NCBI RefSeq assembly: GCF_001468485.1
Contig: NZ_LODI01000048.1
Coordinates: 36,673 to 70,252 of the forward strand
Direction of reading: 5' to 3'
Length of the DNA: 33,580 bases
Source of the DNA: Pseudoalteromonas sp. H71
GTDB lineage: Bacteria; Pseudomonadota; Gammaproteobacteria; Enterobacterales; Alteromonadaceae
Numbering within the stretch: the stretch's first letter is position 1; each line of letters opens with the position of its first letter. Shown in pieces: positions 1 to 8,834 of the stretch. A program made the translations under genes and the position numbers. The notes beneath the pieces are model-generated. The model saw only the letters and a program-made list of their open reading frames with translations, searched no databases and was not told the DNA's origin.

Positions 1-2360
1 AAGCCAATACCACACTTGCCATGATAGGCGACCCTAAACAAGCTATTTATGGTTTTAGGGGCGCAGATATATTCACCTATATAGGTGCAAAAGAGGCGGT
101 AGACGAGCCACAACAATTTACATTGGGCACTAACTTTCGCTCAAGCAGCGATATAGTAAACAGCGTAAATAGCCTTTTTAGTAAACACGACAACAGCTTT
201 ATTTATAACGACGCCATACCGTTTAATAAAGTAAACGCTAAAGGTAAAAAAGCGGAAGACTCTTTTTTAATTGATGGTAAACCAGCCACTGCCTTTGAAT
301 TTAACGTGTTTGTAGATGAAGCCGCAGATGAAAAAAATAAGCCCACCAGCAAAGGGGTCGGCCAAGCACACTTAGCCACCTATTTTGCCAATAAAATAGT
401 GACCCTACTTGAACACGCTAAGCAAGGCAAAGCGTGCATTGGCAACACACCAATCAGTGCGGCAGACATCTGTATTTTGGTACGAGATCGCGTTGAAGCG
501 CAAATAATGAAAAAGGCACTGAGCGAGGCTAAAATTGCTAGTGTTTACTTATCGCGAGACAGCGTATTTAGCCAAGAGTTAAGTCATCATTTACTTAATT
601 TTTTAACGGCATTACATGGTCAATATGACGAGTCATTGCTTCGTGGTGTGCTTGCAGGACCGTTATTTTGTTTAAGCTATAACGATATATATTTGCTCGC
701 CGATAACGAGAACGCTTGGCAAGAACACCTAAACTTTTTTGCTCAACTTAGTCATATTTGGCATAAACAAGGGGCAATGGCTATGCTTGAGCGATTGCTA
801 AGCCATAATCAGCTTAGTGCTAAATGGCAAGGCTTAGGCTATAACGTGGAGCGATGGCTTACCGACTTTAGGCACCTTGGTGAAATATTGCAGCAAAAAC
901 AAATTGAGCTTGAAGGTACATTGCGTTTACTGCGCTGGTTTGCGCAAAAGGTAAGCCAACAAGATGGCGAAACCGTGCAAGTACGTTTAGAAAGTGATGC
1001 CAACTTAGTCAAAATTGTGACGATGCACGCCTCAAAAGGGCTCGAATATCCATTGGTATTTATGCCCTTTGCCAGTGGCTATCGAGAAACTAAAGAAGCG
1101 CTGTATCATAAAAATGGCAAACTCATTTATGATTTGAGCAAGGATGAAGACGCACTCCAACAGGCTGAAAAAGAGCGCCTTGCAGAAGACTTACGTTTAT
1201 TGTATGTGGCGCTTACCAGGGCTGTGCACTTTTGTGCTTTGGGTGTTTATAACATAGGGCAGGGGCAGAGTAGCCGCTTAGCGATTCAAAGTAGTGCATT
1301 AGGGCACGTATTATTTTCGGGGATAGAGGTGACCAGTAGTCAGATATGGCGCACCCATTTAATTGATTTTTGTAAAGCGCATTCAGCCATGGCTTACCAT
1401 CAATTTACCTCTGAAGATTTACAATCTCAGGGGGCTTTGCAATTTATTAATACCAAGGCAGCCCAGCAAACATTGAGTGTAAATAACAGTACGGCTCATA
1501 TTGAACGCGATTGGCGTGCAACCAGTTTCAGTGCTTTGAGTTTTAAAAAGCACAGCGACCAATTAGCGCCAGGGCGAAGCGATGAAGATCACGAAAAAGA
1601 CGAATTTGCCGTGCAACAAGACGAACTCCCATCACCTTTCAGTTTTCCAAAAGGGGCAAAGCCAGGTAGTTGTTTGCACGAGATTTTAGAGCAAATAGAT
1701 TTCACAAGCCCCGTTGTGCACCCAACTAACAGCGAACAAAACTTATCCCAAGTGATAAAACGTGCCTTTGAAAAATACCATATTAGCGACACATGGCAGC
1801 CGATTGCCCAGCAGTGGATATTAGATGTACTCAATTGCCCATTAAATACTCAAAATAACTTGAGTTTAAGTACACTAGCGCCGAGTGATTGCTTGGTCGA
1901 AATGGAGTTTAATTTACCGCTGACGGGCTTAAGTGCCCCCAAACTTAACGAAGTGCTCATTAAGCACTTTGGTTTTGTGCAAAGTAAGCTGGATTTTTCT
2001 CATGTTAAAGGGCTTTTAAAAGGCTTTGTGGATTTAATATTTTGCCACCAAGGTAAATATTATATTTTAGATTATAAATCTAATTACTTAGGTAACACGC
2101 CTAAAGATTATGAACCCGAGCAGCTAGAGCAAGCCATGAGCAGCCATCAATACCATTTACAGTATTTAATATATACCGTAGCGCTGCATAGACTATTAAA
2201 ACAACGCATTAGTGACTACTCAATTGAACGCCACTTAGGAGGCGTGTACTACACCTTTTTGCGAGGCATGCCAGCTGGGCAAGGTGTCTTCTTTAATAAA
2301 TTGACGTTAGAGCAAGTAACTATTTTAGATGGCTTATTTAGCCAAGGAGCCATGCTATGA
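1..2360 (+). CDS. recB: RecBCD exonuclease V beta subunit RecB, 5'-truncated by window edge
   Basis: This is the C-terminal ~785 residues of RecB, the 3'-5' helicase and nuclease subunit of RecBCD, which processes double-strand DNA ends for RecA-dependent repair. The reading frame is open from base 3, and the first in-frame ATG at 21 lies inside a helicase motif, so the true start is upstream of the window. Visible UvrD-type motifs are GDPKQAIYGFRG (bases ~27-62), the MHASKGLEYP motif (~1022-1051) and LYVALTRA (~1200-1223). The C-terminal nuclease domain has GSCLHEILEQ (~1660) and the metal-binding pair seen as FVDLIF followed by DYKSN (~2027-2083). The stop overlaps the recD start in an ATGA junction, which indicates translational coupling. 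No frameshift is seen. Identification is very secure. Confidence 0.96.
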   Translation, partial: ANTTLAMIGDPKQAIYGFRGADIFTYIGAKEAVDEPQQFTLGTNFRSSSDIVNSVNSLFSKHDNSFIYNDAIPFNKVNAKGKKAEDSFLIDGKPATAFEFNVFVDEAADEKNKPTSKGVGQAHLATYFANKIVTLLEHAKQGKACIGNTPISAADICILVRDRVEAQIMKKALSEAKIASVYLSRDSVFSQELSHHLLNFLTALHGQYDESLLRGVLAGPLFCLSYNDIYLLADNENAWQEHLNFFAQLSHIWHKQGAMAMLERLLSHNQLSAKWQGLGYNVERWLTDFRHLGEILQQKQIELEGTLRLLRWFAQKVSQQDGETVQVRLESDANLVKIVTMHASKGLEYPLVFMPFASGYRETKEALYHKNGKLIYDLSKDEDALQQAEKERLAEDLRLLYVALTRAVHFCALGVYNIGQGQSSRLAIQSSALGHVLFSGIEVTSSQIWRTHLIDFCKAHSAMAYHQFTSEDLQSQGALQFINTKAAQQTLSVNNSTAHIERDWRATSFSALSFKKHSDQLAPGRSDEDHEKDEFAVQQDELPSPFSFPKGAKPGSCLHEILEQIDFTSPVVHPTNSEQNLSQVIKRAFEKYHISDTWQPIAQQWILDVLNCPLNTQNNLSLSTLAPSDCLVEMEFNLPLTGLSAPKLNEVLIKHFGFVQSKLDFSHVKGLLKGFVDLIFCHQGKYYILDYKSNYLGNTPKDYEPEQLEQAMSSHQYHLQYLIYTVALHRLLKQRISDYSIERHLGGVYYTFLRGMPAGQGVFFNKLTLEQVTILDGLFSQGAML

Positions 2361-4372
2361 GCGAGTTAAATCAGCAGCCGGGTTTATTTGACGCGTTAGA
2401 TGATGAAGTTGAACAAACGTCTTCATCTTATGAGCAAAATACAGTGTCTAATAGTGTGGTTACTGAACTGCCATTGCTGGATTTTTTACTGGCTGAAAAT
2501 CGAATACGAGTCGTTGACGTAAAACTTGCGCAACTACTCTCAAATACTCATGAAACAACCCATAATGAGCTGTTTTATATTGTTTTATTGTTATGTATAG
2601 CCCAGCAAAGCCAACATAGTTGCTTAACATTAAACACCATAGATTGGGCTAATCCGTTTAATTTGCGCCAAAGCGACTTTAATAAAATTGAAGGGAATAT
2701 TCCCGATACATTTAGCCCATTTGCACAAGGGTTTGACCAACAAGCCGCCTTTACCTACTTGCAAAACCATCAAAGCGTCGGGGATGCCAAACCACTACAA
2801 TTATTTGACCAACGCCTTTATTTTTCGCGTCTTGCTGCCTATGAGCAAATACTTGCAGGGCGTTTGTTAGCAATGAGTGAGCGACCACTTAATGTTGATA
2901 ACCAAACTCTTGCAACCCTATTGCAGCATTATTTTGAAGCGCAATCAGAGGCAGGCATTGACTGGCAAAAAGTGGCGTGTGCCATTGCAGCAACTAAAGG
3001 GTTTAGTGTAATAACCGGTGGGCCAGGCACAGGAAAAACAACCACGGTAACTAAGTTGCTGGCTATATTGCAATCGCTTTATAAGTCGGCGCCATTAAGC
3101 ATAAAGCTGGTGGCACCAACAGGTAAAGCCGCGGCAAGGCTAAGTGAGTCCATTTTAGGGGCTAAAAACCAGTTAACGAGTATACCTGATGATATTAAAG
3201 CGCTAATTCCTGATACCGCGCAAACTATTCATCGTTTATTGGGGGTAAAACCGTTTACGAATAAATTTAGACACAGCCAAGGCAACCCACTGCATTTAGA
3301 TGTGTTGATTATTGATGAAGCAAGCATGGTGGATTTATCACTAATGGCGAAATTAATAGAGGCCTTGCCTGCGCATGCTCGATTAATATTGTTGGGTGAC
3401 AAAGACCAACTTGCTTCAGTTGATACTGGCAGCGTAATGAGTGATATATGCCAAGGGCTGACCCTTGGGAGCACACCAAGCTACTCAAACCAACGATGTA
3501 ATGAATTAAATGCGCTTTGTTTTAATAACCAGCCCACATTAACACCGCAGGGAAATAGCCCATTTAAACTAGCCGATTGCATTGCATTTTTACAACGCAG
3601 TTACCGCTTTGACGCTAAAAGTGGCATAGGCCAATTGGCATTAGCGGTAAACACGAACAATAGTGGTTTATTAAATTATGTAGAGCAAGAGAGTGTTGAA
3701 GGGCGCTTTAATGATGTTATTTTGGATTACGACTTTATAGGTAAACCAATAGAGAACCTAGTAAATCGAGCGGCCAAACATTATGCACATTATTTAAATT
3801 TAATTGCTCAAGGTGAGAGTGTAGCTAAAGTGCATGCTGCGTTTGCTGGGTATCAATTACTGGCCGCAGTAAAAGAGGGCGACTACGGCGTTAATAGTTT
3901 GAATCAACGCATTGAACGTACCCTGCAGCAACAAGGGTTGATAAACGTTAACCCAAATCAGCGCCATTATAATGGTATGCCCATAATGGTGAGCCAAAAC
4001 GATTATCAATTAAAGCTTTTTAATGGCGATATTGGTATTTTAATGAATGATGAAGCTGGGCAGCTTAAGGCTATATTTATTGACGAGCAGGGCGGCACAC
4101 GTGCATTTTCACCGGCGCGTTTACCCGCCCACGATAAAGTATTTGCAATGACCATACATAAATCACAAGGGTCAGAATTTAGCTATACCGCGATGGTTTT
4201 ACCACCACTGCAGCAAGCAAGTGTTGGAGTTAATCGCCAGCTTGTTTATACCGGTATTACCCGTGCTAAGCACACGTTTGAGCTAGTTGCCGACAAAAAA
4301 GTGTTGCAATTGGCAATGAACAAAACCGTATCGCGCTCATCCGGTTTATATGAGCGATTACAAGTGAAATAA
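2357..4372 (+). CDS. recD: RecBCD exonuclease V alpha subunit RecD
   Basis: RecD is the 5'-3' helicase of RecBCD. The 671-residue product has an N-terminal region of ~200 residues typical of RecD, then an SF1B helicase core. The Walker A sequence GGPGTGKTTT lies at residues 221-230, Walker B is LIIDEASMVD with D320-E321, and GDKDQLASV follows. The C-terminal motifs are AMTIHKSQGSEF (~599) and VYTGITRAK near residue 635. The ATG overlaps the recB stop by 4 bases, so the two are co-translated. The length is slightly above the ~610 residues of E. coli RecD. All catalytic motifs are intact. Confidence 0.96.
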   Translation: MSELNQQPGLFDALDDEVEQTSSSYEQNTVSNSVVTELPLLDFLLAENRIRVVDVKLAQLLSNTHETTHNELFYIVLLLCIAQQSQHSCLTLNTIDWANPFNLRQSDFNKIEGNIPDTFSPFAQGFDQQAAFTYLQNHQSVGDAKPLQLFDQRLYFSRLAAYEQILAGRLLAMSERPLNVDNQTLATLLQHYFEAQSEAGIDWQKVACAIAATKGFSVITGGPGTGKTTTVTKLLAILQSLYKSAPLSIKLVAPTGKAAARLSESILGAKNQLTSIPDDIKALIPDTAQTIHRLLGVKPFTNKFRHSQGNPLHLDVLIIDEASMVDLSLMAKLIEALPAHARLILLGDKDQLASVDTGSVMSDICQGLTLGSTPSYSNQRCNELNALCFNNQPTLTPQGNSPFKLADCIAFLQRSYRFDAKSGIGQLALAVNTNNSGLLNYVEQESVEGRFNDVILDYDFIGKPIENLVNRAAKHYAHYLNLIAQGESVAKVHAAFAGYQLLAAVKEGDYGVNSLNQRIERTLQQQGLINVNPNQRHYNGMPIMVSQNDYQLKLFNGDIGILMNDEAGQLKAIFIDEQGGTRAFSPARLPAHDKVFAMTIHKSQGSEFSYTAMVLPPLQQASVGVNRQLVYTGITRAKHTFELVADKKVLQLAMNKTVSRSSGLYERLQVK

Positions 4373-4376
4373 CATT

Positions 4377-4598
4377 ATGAAAACCCCTTTTACAATAAAC
4401 CGTATAACCACTAATTTTGGTATATTTAAAGTCAAAGGGGTGTGGTGTTCTAAATACAAAACCATAGGTAGCGAAGATATAACTTCGCTGCAAGTAATGG
4501 GAACAGATGGTTGGGTGTGCTTAAATCATAAATCTAAAGACTGCGCCCAGTGCATTGATAAATTATTGCCGGAGTTATTGCTGCAATTAAAAATATGA
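4377..4598 (+). CDS. Small Cys-containing hypothetical protein downstream of recD
   Basis: This is a 73-codon ORF whose ATG lies 4 bases after the recD stop, close enough for translational coupling. No strong Shine-Dalgarno sequence is visible. The product has no signal peptide or membrane segment. It carries four cysteines in the contexts VWCSKYK, GWVCLNH and DCAQC, the last being a CxxC pair that could bind a metal or form a disulfide. I do not recognise the family. A shadow ORF exists on the opposite strand (4266-4493), so coding status rests on the tight spacing and the ordered, non-repetitive composition. It may be a real gene at the end of the recBCD operon, but this is uncertain. Confidence 0.5.
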   Translation: MKTPFTINRITTNFGIFKVKGVWCSKYKTIGSEDITSLQVMGTDGWVCLNHKSKDCAQCIDKLLPELLLQLKI

Positions 4599-4847
4599 AA
4601 AATAAGAGTAAACAACCATTTTTATAAAAATAGTCGAGTTCAAAGTTTGACTTATAATTAGGCTATATTAAAGTAATATATATTCAAAAATTTATGTTTA
4701 ACATGTATTTTTGCCATTCTAAAGTGTTGGTTTTGATGACATATAAAACATACTCTTAAGCTTTAAAGTGACAGTTAACTGTTATTTTGTACTAAATTAG
4801 CTCCTAAATTTATAAATTTTATATCACGCATATTGGTAAGGATATTA

Positions 4848-6170
4848 ATGTTTTTTTCTAATAGTAAACAAAACGAAATAGCATCATTAAAAGCGGAGCT
4901 TTATCCCCTGCAACAAGTATGGGAAGGCCTTAATCGTGAAATGCTGGTGATTAATATCCTTTATGATGGGCGAATTTCCCACGCTAATGAACAGCTATTA
5001 AAAATGTTGGGTTATCGAGAAAATCATATTATTAATACACCAATTGTAGATATTATTTCTGAGCACTCTCAACACTCTGAAGAATATAAAAGCCTACAAA
5101 AAGCAATTAAAAAAGAGGGCCATTGGGGCGGTGCATTACAATTTATTCGCCAAGATGGCCAAGTTGAATGGTTGCGCTTAATTGTTCACCCTGTAAAAGG
5201 TGAGCAAGATCAGCTTTTGTATTTTTCTATTTTTTGTACCGTATTAACCAAAACAATTACTGCATCTCGTGAGCAAAGTGACACAATTAAAGCAATTTAT
5301 CGTTCTATGGCGGTTATTGAATTTGATTTAGAGGGGCATGCTTTAAAAGCTAATCAGCAATTTTTAGACGCTATGAGCTATAAAGAAAAAGAAATTTTGG
5401 GTCAGCATCACCGAATTTTTTGTGAGCGCGAAGAGGCTGAATCTCCAGAGTACCAAACGTTTTGGCAAAAACTTAGGCAGGGTCAGTTTATTGCGTCTCG
5501 ATTTAAGCGAGTAGATAAGCACGGCAATGTTGTATGGTTAGAGGCATCTTACAATCCTATTTCTAACGATGCTGGAAAACTGTATAAAGTAATGAAATTT
5601 GCCACGGTAATAACAGAGCAAGTAAATCGAGAAATTGCAATTTCGCAAGCAGCAGAAATTGCCTACAGCACGTCAACCCAAACAGATAAAAAAGCAGAGC
5701 AAGGCGCTGAAGTAGTTAAAGACACTGTGGCAGTAATGACAGAGCTTGCAATTAATATGGAACAAGCGGCAAGTGAAATTTCGGCATTAGATCAACAATC
5801 TCAGCAAATAGCGAGCATAGTTCAAAGCATTAGCAGCATTGCAGAGCAAACTAATTTGCTCGCATTAAATGCAGCCATTGAAGCGGCTCGTGCTGGTGAG
5901 CAAGGTCGGGGGTTTGCCGTTGTAGCAGACGAAGTTCGTTTACTCGCATCACGCACGTCTAAAGCAACAGAAGAAATTGTAGAAGTTGTACAGCGTAACC
6001 AATCTCAAACTCAAAACACAGTAGATGTGATTGAAAAAGGTAAAGAAAAAGCAGAGCAAGGCTTAGCTTTATCTAAAGAGTCTGGACATGTAATGACTGA
6101 AATTCAAAATGGTGCTCAAGAAGTTGTAAATGCTATAGGGCAATTTACAAGCGAGCTTAAAGGTCAATAA
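4848..6170 (+). CDS. Soluble PAS-PAS methyl-accepting chemotaxis transducer, BdlA-like
   Basis: The 440-residue product has two PAS domains (about residues 25-130 and 145-260) followed by a chemoreceptor signalling domain. The conserved hairpin tip begins [20 protein letters not shown] at residue 333. I see no transmembrane segment or signal peptide, so this is a cytoplasmic sensor. The architecture and length match BdlA of Pseudomonas aeruginosa, a PAS-PAS-MCP protein involved in biofilm dispersal, and Aer-type redox sensors use a related design. The start is ATG 4848, because TAAGGA sits 5 bases upstream; a TTG at 4833 is in frame but lies in front of this site. The PAS ligand (haem, FAD or none) cannot be told from sequence. 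It is monocistronic, with a hairpin 22 bases after the stop. Confidence 0.85.
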   Translation: MFFSNSKQNEIASLKAELYPLQQVWEGLNREMLVINILYDGRISHANEQLLKMLGYRENHIINTPIVDIISEHSQHSEEYKSLQKAIKKEGHWGGALQFIRQDGQVEWLRLIVHPVKGEQDQLLYFSIFCTVLTKTITASREQSDTIKAIYRSMAVIEFDLEGHALKANQQFLDAMSYKEKEILGQHHRIFCEREEAESPEYQTFWQKLRQGQFIASRFKRVDKHGNVVWLEASYNPISNDAGKLYKVMKFATVITEQVNREIAISQAAEIAYSTSTQTDKKAEQGAEVVKDTVAVMTELAINMEQAASEISALDQQSQQIASIVQSISSIAEQTNLLALNAAIEAARAGEQGRGFAVVADEVRLLASRTSKATEEIVEVVQRNQSQTQNTVDVIEKGKEKAEQGLALSKESGHVMTEIQNGAQEVVNAIGQFTSELKGQ

Positions 6171-6192
6171 TTGTTATAACATCAATCTATGT

Positions 6193-6224
6193 GTACCAAA
6201 CTTAAAATCTTTTAGGTTTGGTAC
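6193..6224 (+). terminator. Probable terminator hairpin after the PAS-MCP gene
   Basis: Two 16-base arms begin with GTACCAAAC and end with GTTTGGTAC, and they pair at 14 positions plus a T-G wobble. The hairpin starts 22 bases after the stop. It is followed by a broken T-rich stretch (GTATATTTTTAG) rather than a clean U-tract, so termination may be partial or the structure may serve as a 3' end stabiliser. Confidence 0.55.
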
Positions 6225-6430
6225 CGTATATTTTTAGCGCCTCATCAATATTTAATATTACAAACCTCCCATAATAATCCTAAATATAACAATTCTTACT
6301 ATATTGATTTAATTGGATTAAATTTATATTTATTACAAATGATAATAATTTGTTGCATTTTTGTACTTTGTTCCTAATACTGGTCATTGTCTGGACTGAT
6401 GAGTTACACACATTGCTTAGCTAAGCACTT

Positions 6431-6590
6431 TATACCAATTCGCTTAATTAAGTGATCTAGTTTGAGGGTGAAAAAACATGTTGATAGCCAGCAAAAAATT
6501 CGCTATTTGGTTGCTCTAATTAAGAATTTTTTAACGTCGTTAACGTGAGATATAAGCCTTACATATGCGTAATTATTTCTGTTCAGCACA
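6431..6590. repeat. Candidate dispersed intergenic repeat in the 480-base gap upstream of the hydrolase
   Basis: The gap 6171-6651 has no convincing ORF. After the terminator it is AT-rich, with a perfect 14-base palindrome TGCTTAGCTAAGCA at 6414-6427. Next to it is a stretch starting TATACCAATTCGCTTAATTA and ending near TTATTTCTGTTCAGCAC. From memory, that wording resembles an intergenic sequence that recurs in Pseudoalteromonas genomes. No second copy is present in this window, so the repeat call cannot be confirmed here. The exact ends are a guess. The last ~60 bases must also hold the promoter and leader of the hydrolase gene. Confidence 0.3.
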
Positions 6591-6651
6591 AAAAAATAAT
6601 GACAATGAATACCTTAACTAAAAATATTAAACACACACATTAAGGAATTTT

Positions 6652-7719
6652 ATGAACAACACACACACACACAAATGGCTGAAGCCACAACATATACTAG
6701 GCGCATGCCTTGCTATGGTAATAAGCTTTTCAGCTGCGAGTAAAGATCACAAAATAATATTAATCCATGGCTTGCAGGTTTCTCAAATAACCAATAAATC
6801 AGGTAGCGACGTTGTAAACGATGGCGAAACATATTGGCAGTCCTATTGGAATAACCGAGCAGATGAGCGAATTGATTGGCCTGCCTACGAGCGTGTTGAA
6901 GGTAAAATAGCAACAGATTGGGTTTGGCCTAAATTAAAGCAATTATCGCGCTCAAACTTATGTGCTGATGGTTGTGTATTAGTGACACACTCAACGGGGG
7001 ATTTAATTGCACGCCATATTATTGATAACCAAGCAAACTGGTTAGAAAACGCAGGGCTTACTCCACTTAATATTGTTGCTACATTTGATTTAGCTGGTGC
7101 TGGTGGCGGTAGTGAACTTGCTGATGTTGCTGTAAGCGCACTAACCGGTGCCTCATGGAATTTTGCTATAGATGCAGCACTTAGATGGTGGCTAGGAAGC
7201 GATGTTACTGAAGCGGTTGGCGTGTTACATGATTTAAAAGTAAATAATGCGCGTAAAATTTCTCCATTTCCAGATGCGCGTACACCTCGTTTACGTTTTG
7301 TTGCTGACGGTAATGAATTCTTAGGTATCACAGGCGCATTTTTAAAAGGTAATGACGATTCGGTTGTTGCGTCGCACTCATCATGCGGTGCAAGCTCAGC
7401 GCGTTCATTTGGTAGCTGTAGTAGCAGTATTGATACTGATGGTCGATTAAAATCACAAAGCGATGCTGTAAATAGTTTTATGCCTAATCATTATCCTATG
7501 ATGATGAGCGACAGCTACAGCCATAACGAAATTCATAATGCTCAGCGTAAAGGTAATGTAACCATTGCTATGAATAATATAAATGTTGATGGGCAAAATG
7601 TTGGTTTTAATACATTTGATCAGACAACGGGTACGTGGTTTTGGAAAAAGAACTATCGCTATATTAAAAACTCAAATACAACGAGTGCTTCTGCATTAAT
7701 TTATAATGTGATCCCATAA
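6652..7719 (+). CDS. Secreted alpha/beta hydrolase (lipase/esterase-like)
   Basis: The 355-residue protein has a signal peptide: positively charged start, hydrophobic ILGACLAMVISFSA, and likely cleavage near residue 30. The mature part opens with the strand and oxyanion region IILIHGLQ (~35-42). The nucleophile elbow THSTG follows, with Ser114 as predicted nucleophile. A segment GNDDSVVASHSSCGA (233-247) resembles the acid-loop region of secreted lipases and holds D235/D236. The candidate catalytic His is in SYSHNEIH (291 or 295). Four cysteines (104, 108, 245, 256) could form two disulfides, fitting an extracytoplasmic enzyme. The ATG has AAGGA 6 bases upstream. Substrate is unknown; lipase, esterase or polyester hydrolase are all possible. 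A hairpin follows the stop, then a gene for a membrane-anchored protein that may be a partner. Confidence 0.8.
   Translation: MNNTHTHKWLKPQHILGACLAMVISFSAASKDHKIILIHGLQVSQITNKSGSDVVNDGETYWQSYWNNRADERIDWPAYERVEGKIATDWVWPKLKQLSRSNLCADGCVLVTHSTGDLIARHIIDNQANWLENAGLTPLNIVATFDLAGAGGGSELADVAVSALTGASWNFAIDAALRWWLGSDVTEAVGVLHDLKVNNARKISPFPDARTPRLRFVADGNEFLGITGAFLKGNDDSVVASHSSCGASSARSFGSCSSSIDTDGRLKSQSDAVNSFMPNHYPMMMSDSYSHNEIHNAQRKGNVTIAMNNINVDGQNVGFNTFDQTTGTWFWKKNYRYIKNSNTTSASALIYNVIP
6659..6673 (+). repeat. AC dinucleotide tract in the first codons of the hydrolase gene
   Basis: There are 7.5 uninterrupted AC units within codons 3-8 of the hydrolase, reading N-T-H-T-H. A second, shorter run (ACACACACA, 6631-6639) lies just upstream of the AAGGA ribosome-binding site. 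A change in repeat number would shift the reading frame. Confidence 0.9.
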
Positions 7720-7728
7720 ACGTTGAAT

Positions 7729-7755
7729 GTGCAGCTTTTTTAAGCTGCACTTTTT
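7729..7755 (+). terminator. Intrinsic terminator between hydrolase gene and its downstream neighbour
   Basis: Perfect 9-bp arms GTGCAGCTT and AAGCTGCAC flank a TTTT loop and are followed by TTTTT at 7751-7755. The structure starts 10 bases after the hydrolase stop and ends 18 bases before the next start codon. That leaves no room for a separate promoter, so the downstream gene probably depends on read-through. Confidence 0.85.
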
Positions 7756-7773
7756 ATAAGGATTGAAGTATAA

Positions 7774-8829
7774 ATGATAAAAAAAATCTTCGTTGTCATT
7801 TCAATAATGGCTGTATTTGCTTTACTAGTATGGCCCTCTCAAGAAGAGGTAGAGGCTGAGGTTTCTGTTGTTAAGGTAAAACAGCCTGCCACCGTTGAGC
7901 ATAAATCAAACTTACAAAAAAGCACTGCAAATTTGCCCGGTAAATCACCACAGAAGCATAAAGTAACAACCGATTATAATAGCAACTTAGCAAAAGCCGC
8001 TGAGCAGATTGCAATTCAATATGAAAGTGCACTTAAATACCCACCGTATTCACAACCCTTATCTGAATTTGATGAAGACCGTTTAAAACCTAATCAATTT
8101 TATCCTGTTGAAAGCCCAATAGATGACAAAGGAAATGCAGTTACAATCAGCCTGAGTAAATATAGGTTTGTTTACCCAGAAGAAATTACATTAAAAGTCA
8201 GCGCAGGGGGCCTTAAAAATGTGATTGTAGAGCTTGCCAATACAGATACAAAAGAGATAGTAACAACTTATAAAAGTAACGCGCGAGAGGGCGAAGCCAA
8301 TGTTATTTTTAAAGCAGAGGAAGACTACCCGCGAAATTTACAAATATTTGTTGAAGCTAATGTTGATGGGAAACAAATCCCCGTGGTGGCGCAAATCCAA
8401 TATATGCCTCCAAGTGCTACACTTCTTGGCTTTGAATCGGCATATCCACAAAATGAAAACATGCTTATACCCGCCAATTTAAAAGTAGCTAAAAAAGGCT
8501 TGTATCGTCTTCGGGCAAATCTGTTTAGTGGCGACACACCACTTGCGCATTTGGTGAGTAAACAACGTTTAAGTAAAGGAAGCCAAACTATTGATTTAAA
8601 AGCGCACTGGTCAATTTTGCCACAAGGTATGGCTGATATGCGATTGAGTGGATTTGTAATTGAAAGAATGTCCCCCAGTCCTGGTGAGCGAAACAGTTTT
8701 GGTAACAGTGAAGTTAGTCATTTTGATATAAATGACTTTCCTTATGACAGTTTACAACAGCTGCCGTACCAACCTAATGAACAAGAAAAATTAAGCTTGG
8801 AGTTTTTACAAGGATTAGCCGAGGGTTAA
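7774..8829 (+). CDS. Membrane-anchored periplasmic protein of unknown function, paired with the hydrolase
   Basis: The 351-residue product starts with a short basic stretch and one hydrophobic segment (IFVVISIMAVFALLVW, ~5-20) that looks like an uncleaved signal anchor. A Lys/Ser/Thr-rich linker follows to about residue 85, then a soluble domain rich in alternating hydrophobic residues that suggests beta structure. There are no cysteines and no motif that I recognise. AAGGA lies 11-15 bases upstream of the ATG. Size, topology and position after a secreted lipase-like gene recall lipase-specific foldases (Lif/LipB). However, those are largely helical and carry an RxxFDY motif, which I do not see. 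It could be a chaperone, an inhibitor or an unrelated envelope protein. Confidence 0.75.
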   Translation: MIKKIFVVISIMAVFALLVWPSQEEVEAEVSVVKVKQPATVEHKSNLQKSTANLPGKSPQKHKVTTDYNSNLAKAAEQIAIQYESALKYPPYSQPLSEFDEDRLKPNQFYPVESPIDDKGNAVTISLSKYRFVYPEEITLKVSAGGLKNVIVELANTDTKEIVTTYKSNAREGEANVIFKAEEDYPRNLQIFVEANVDGKQIPVVAQIQYMPPSATLLGFESAYPQNENMLIPANLKVAKKGLYRLRANLFSGDTPLAHLVSKQRLSKGSQTIDLKAHWSILPQGMADMRLSGFVIERMSPSPGERNSFGNSEVSHFDINDFPYDSLQQLPYQPNEQEKLSLEFLQGLAEG

Positions 8830-8834
8830 ACTGG

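Noticed and set aside
4266..4493. Antisense ORF across the recD 3' end
   Set aside because: It overlaps recD motif VI coding and the small downstream ORF, with no ribosome-binding site or motif.
4615..4640. ATTTTTATAAAAAT symmetric stretch after the small ORF as a terminator
   Set aside because: It consists only of A-T pairs and is too weak to act as an intrinsic terminator.
6414..6427. Perfect 14-base palindrome TGCTTAGCTAAGCA as an operator
   Set aside because: A perfect 14-base palindrome is expected about twice by chance in a window this long, and no second copy or promoter position supports it.
6885..7331. 148-codon antisense ORF within the hydrolase gene
   Set aside because: It is a frame shadow; the + strand frame has a signal peptide and a catalytic elbow, and the antisense product shows no recognisable feature.
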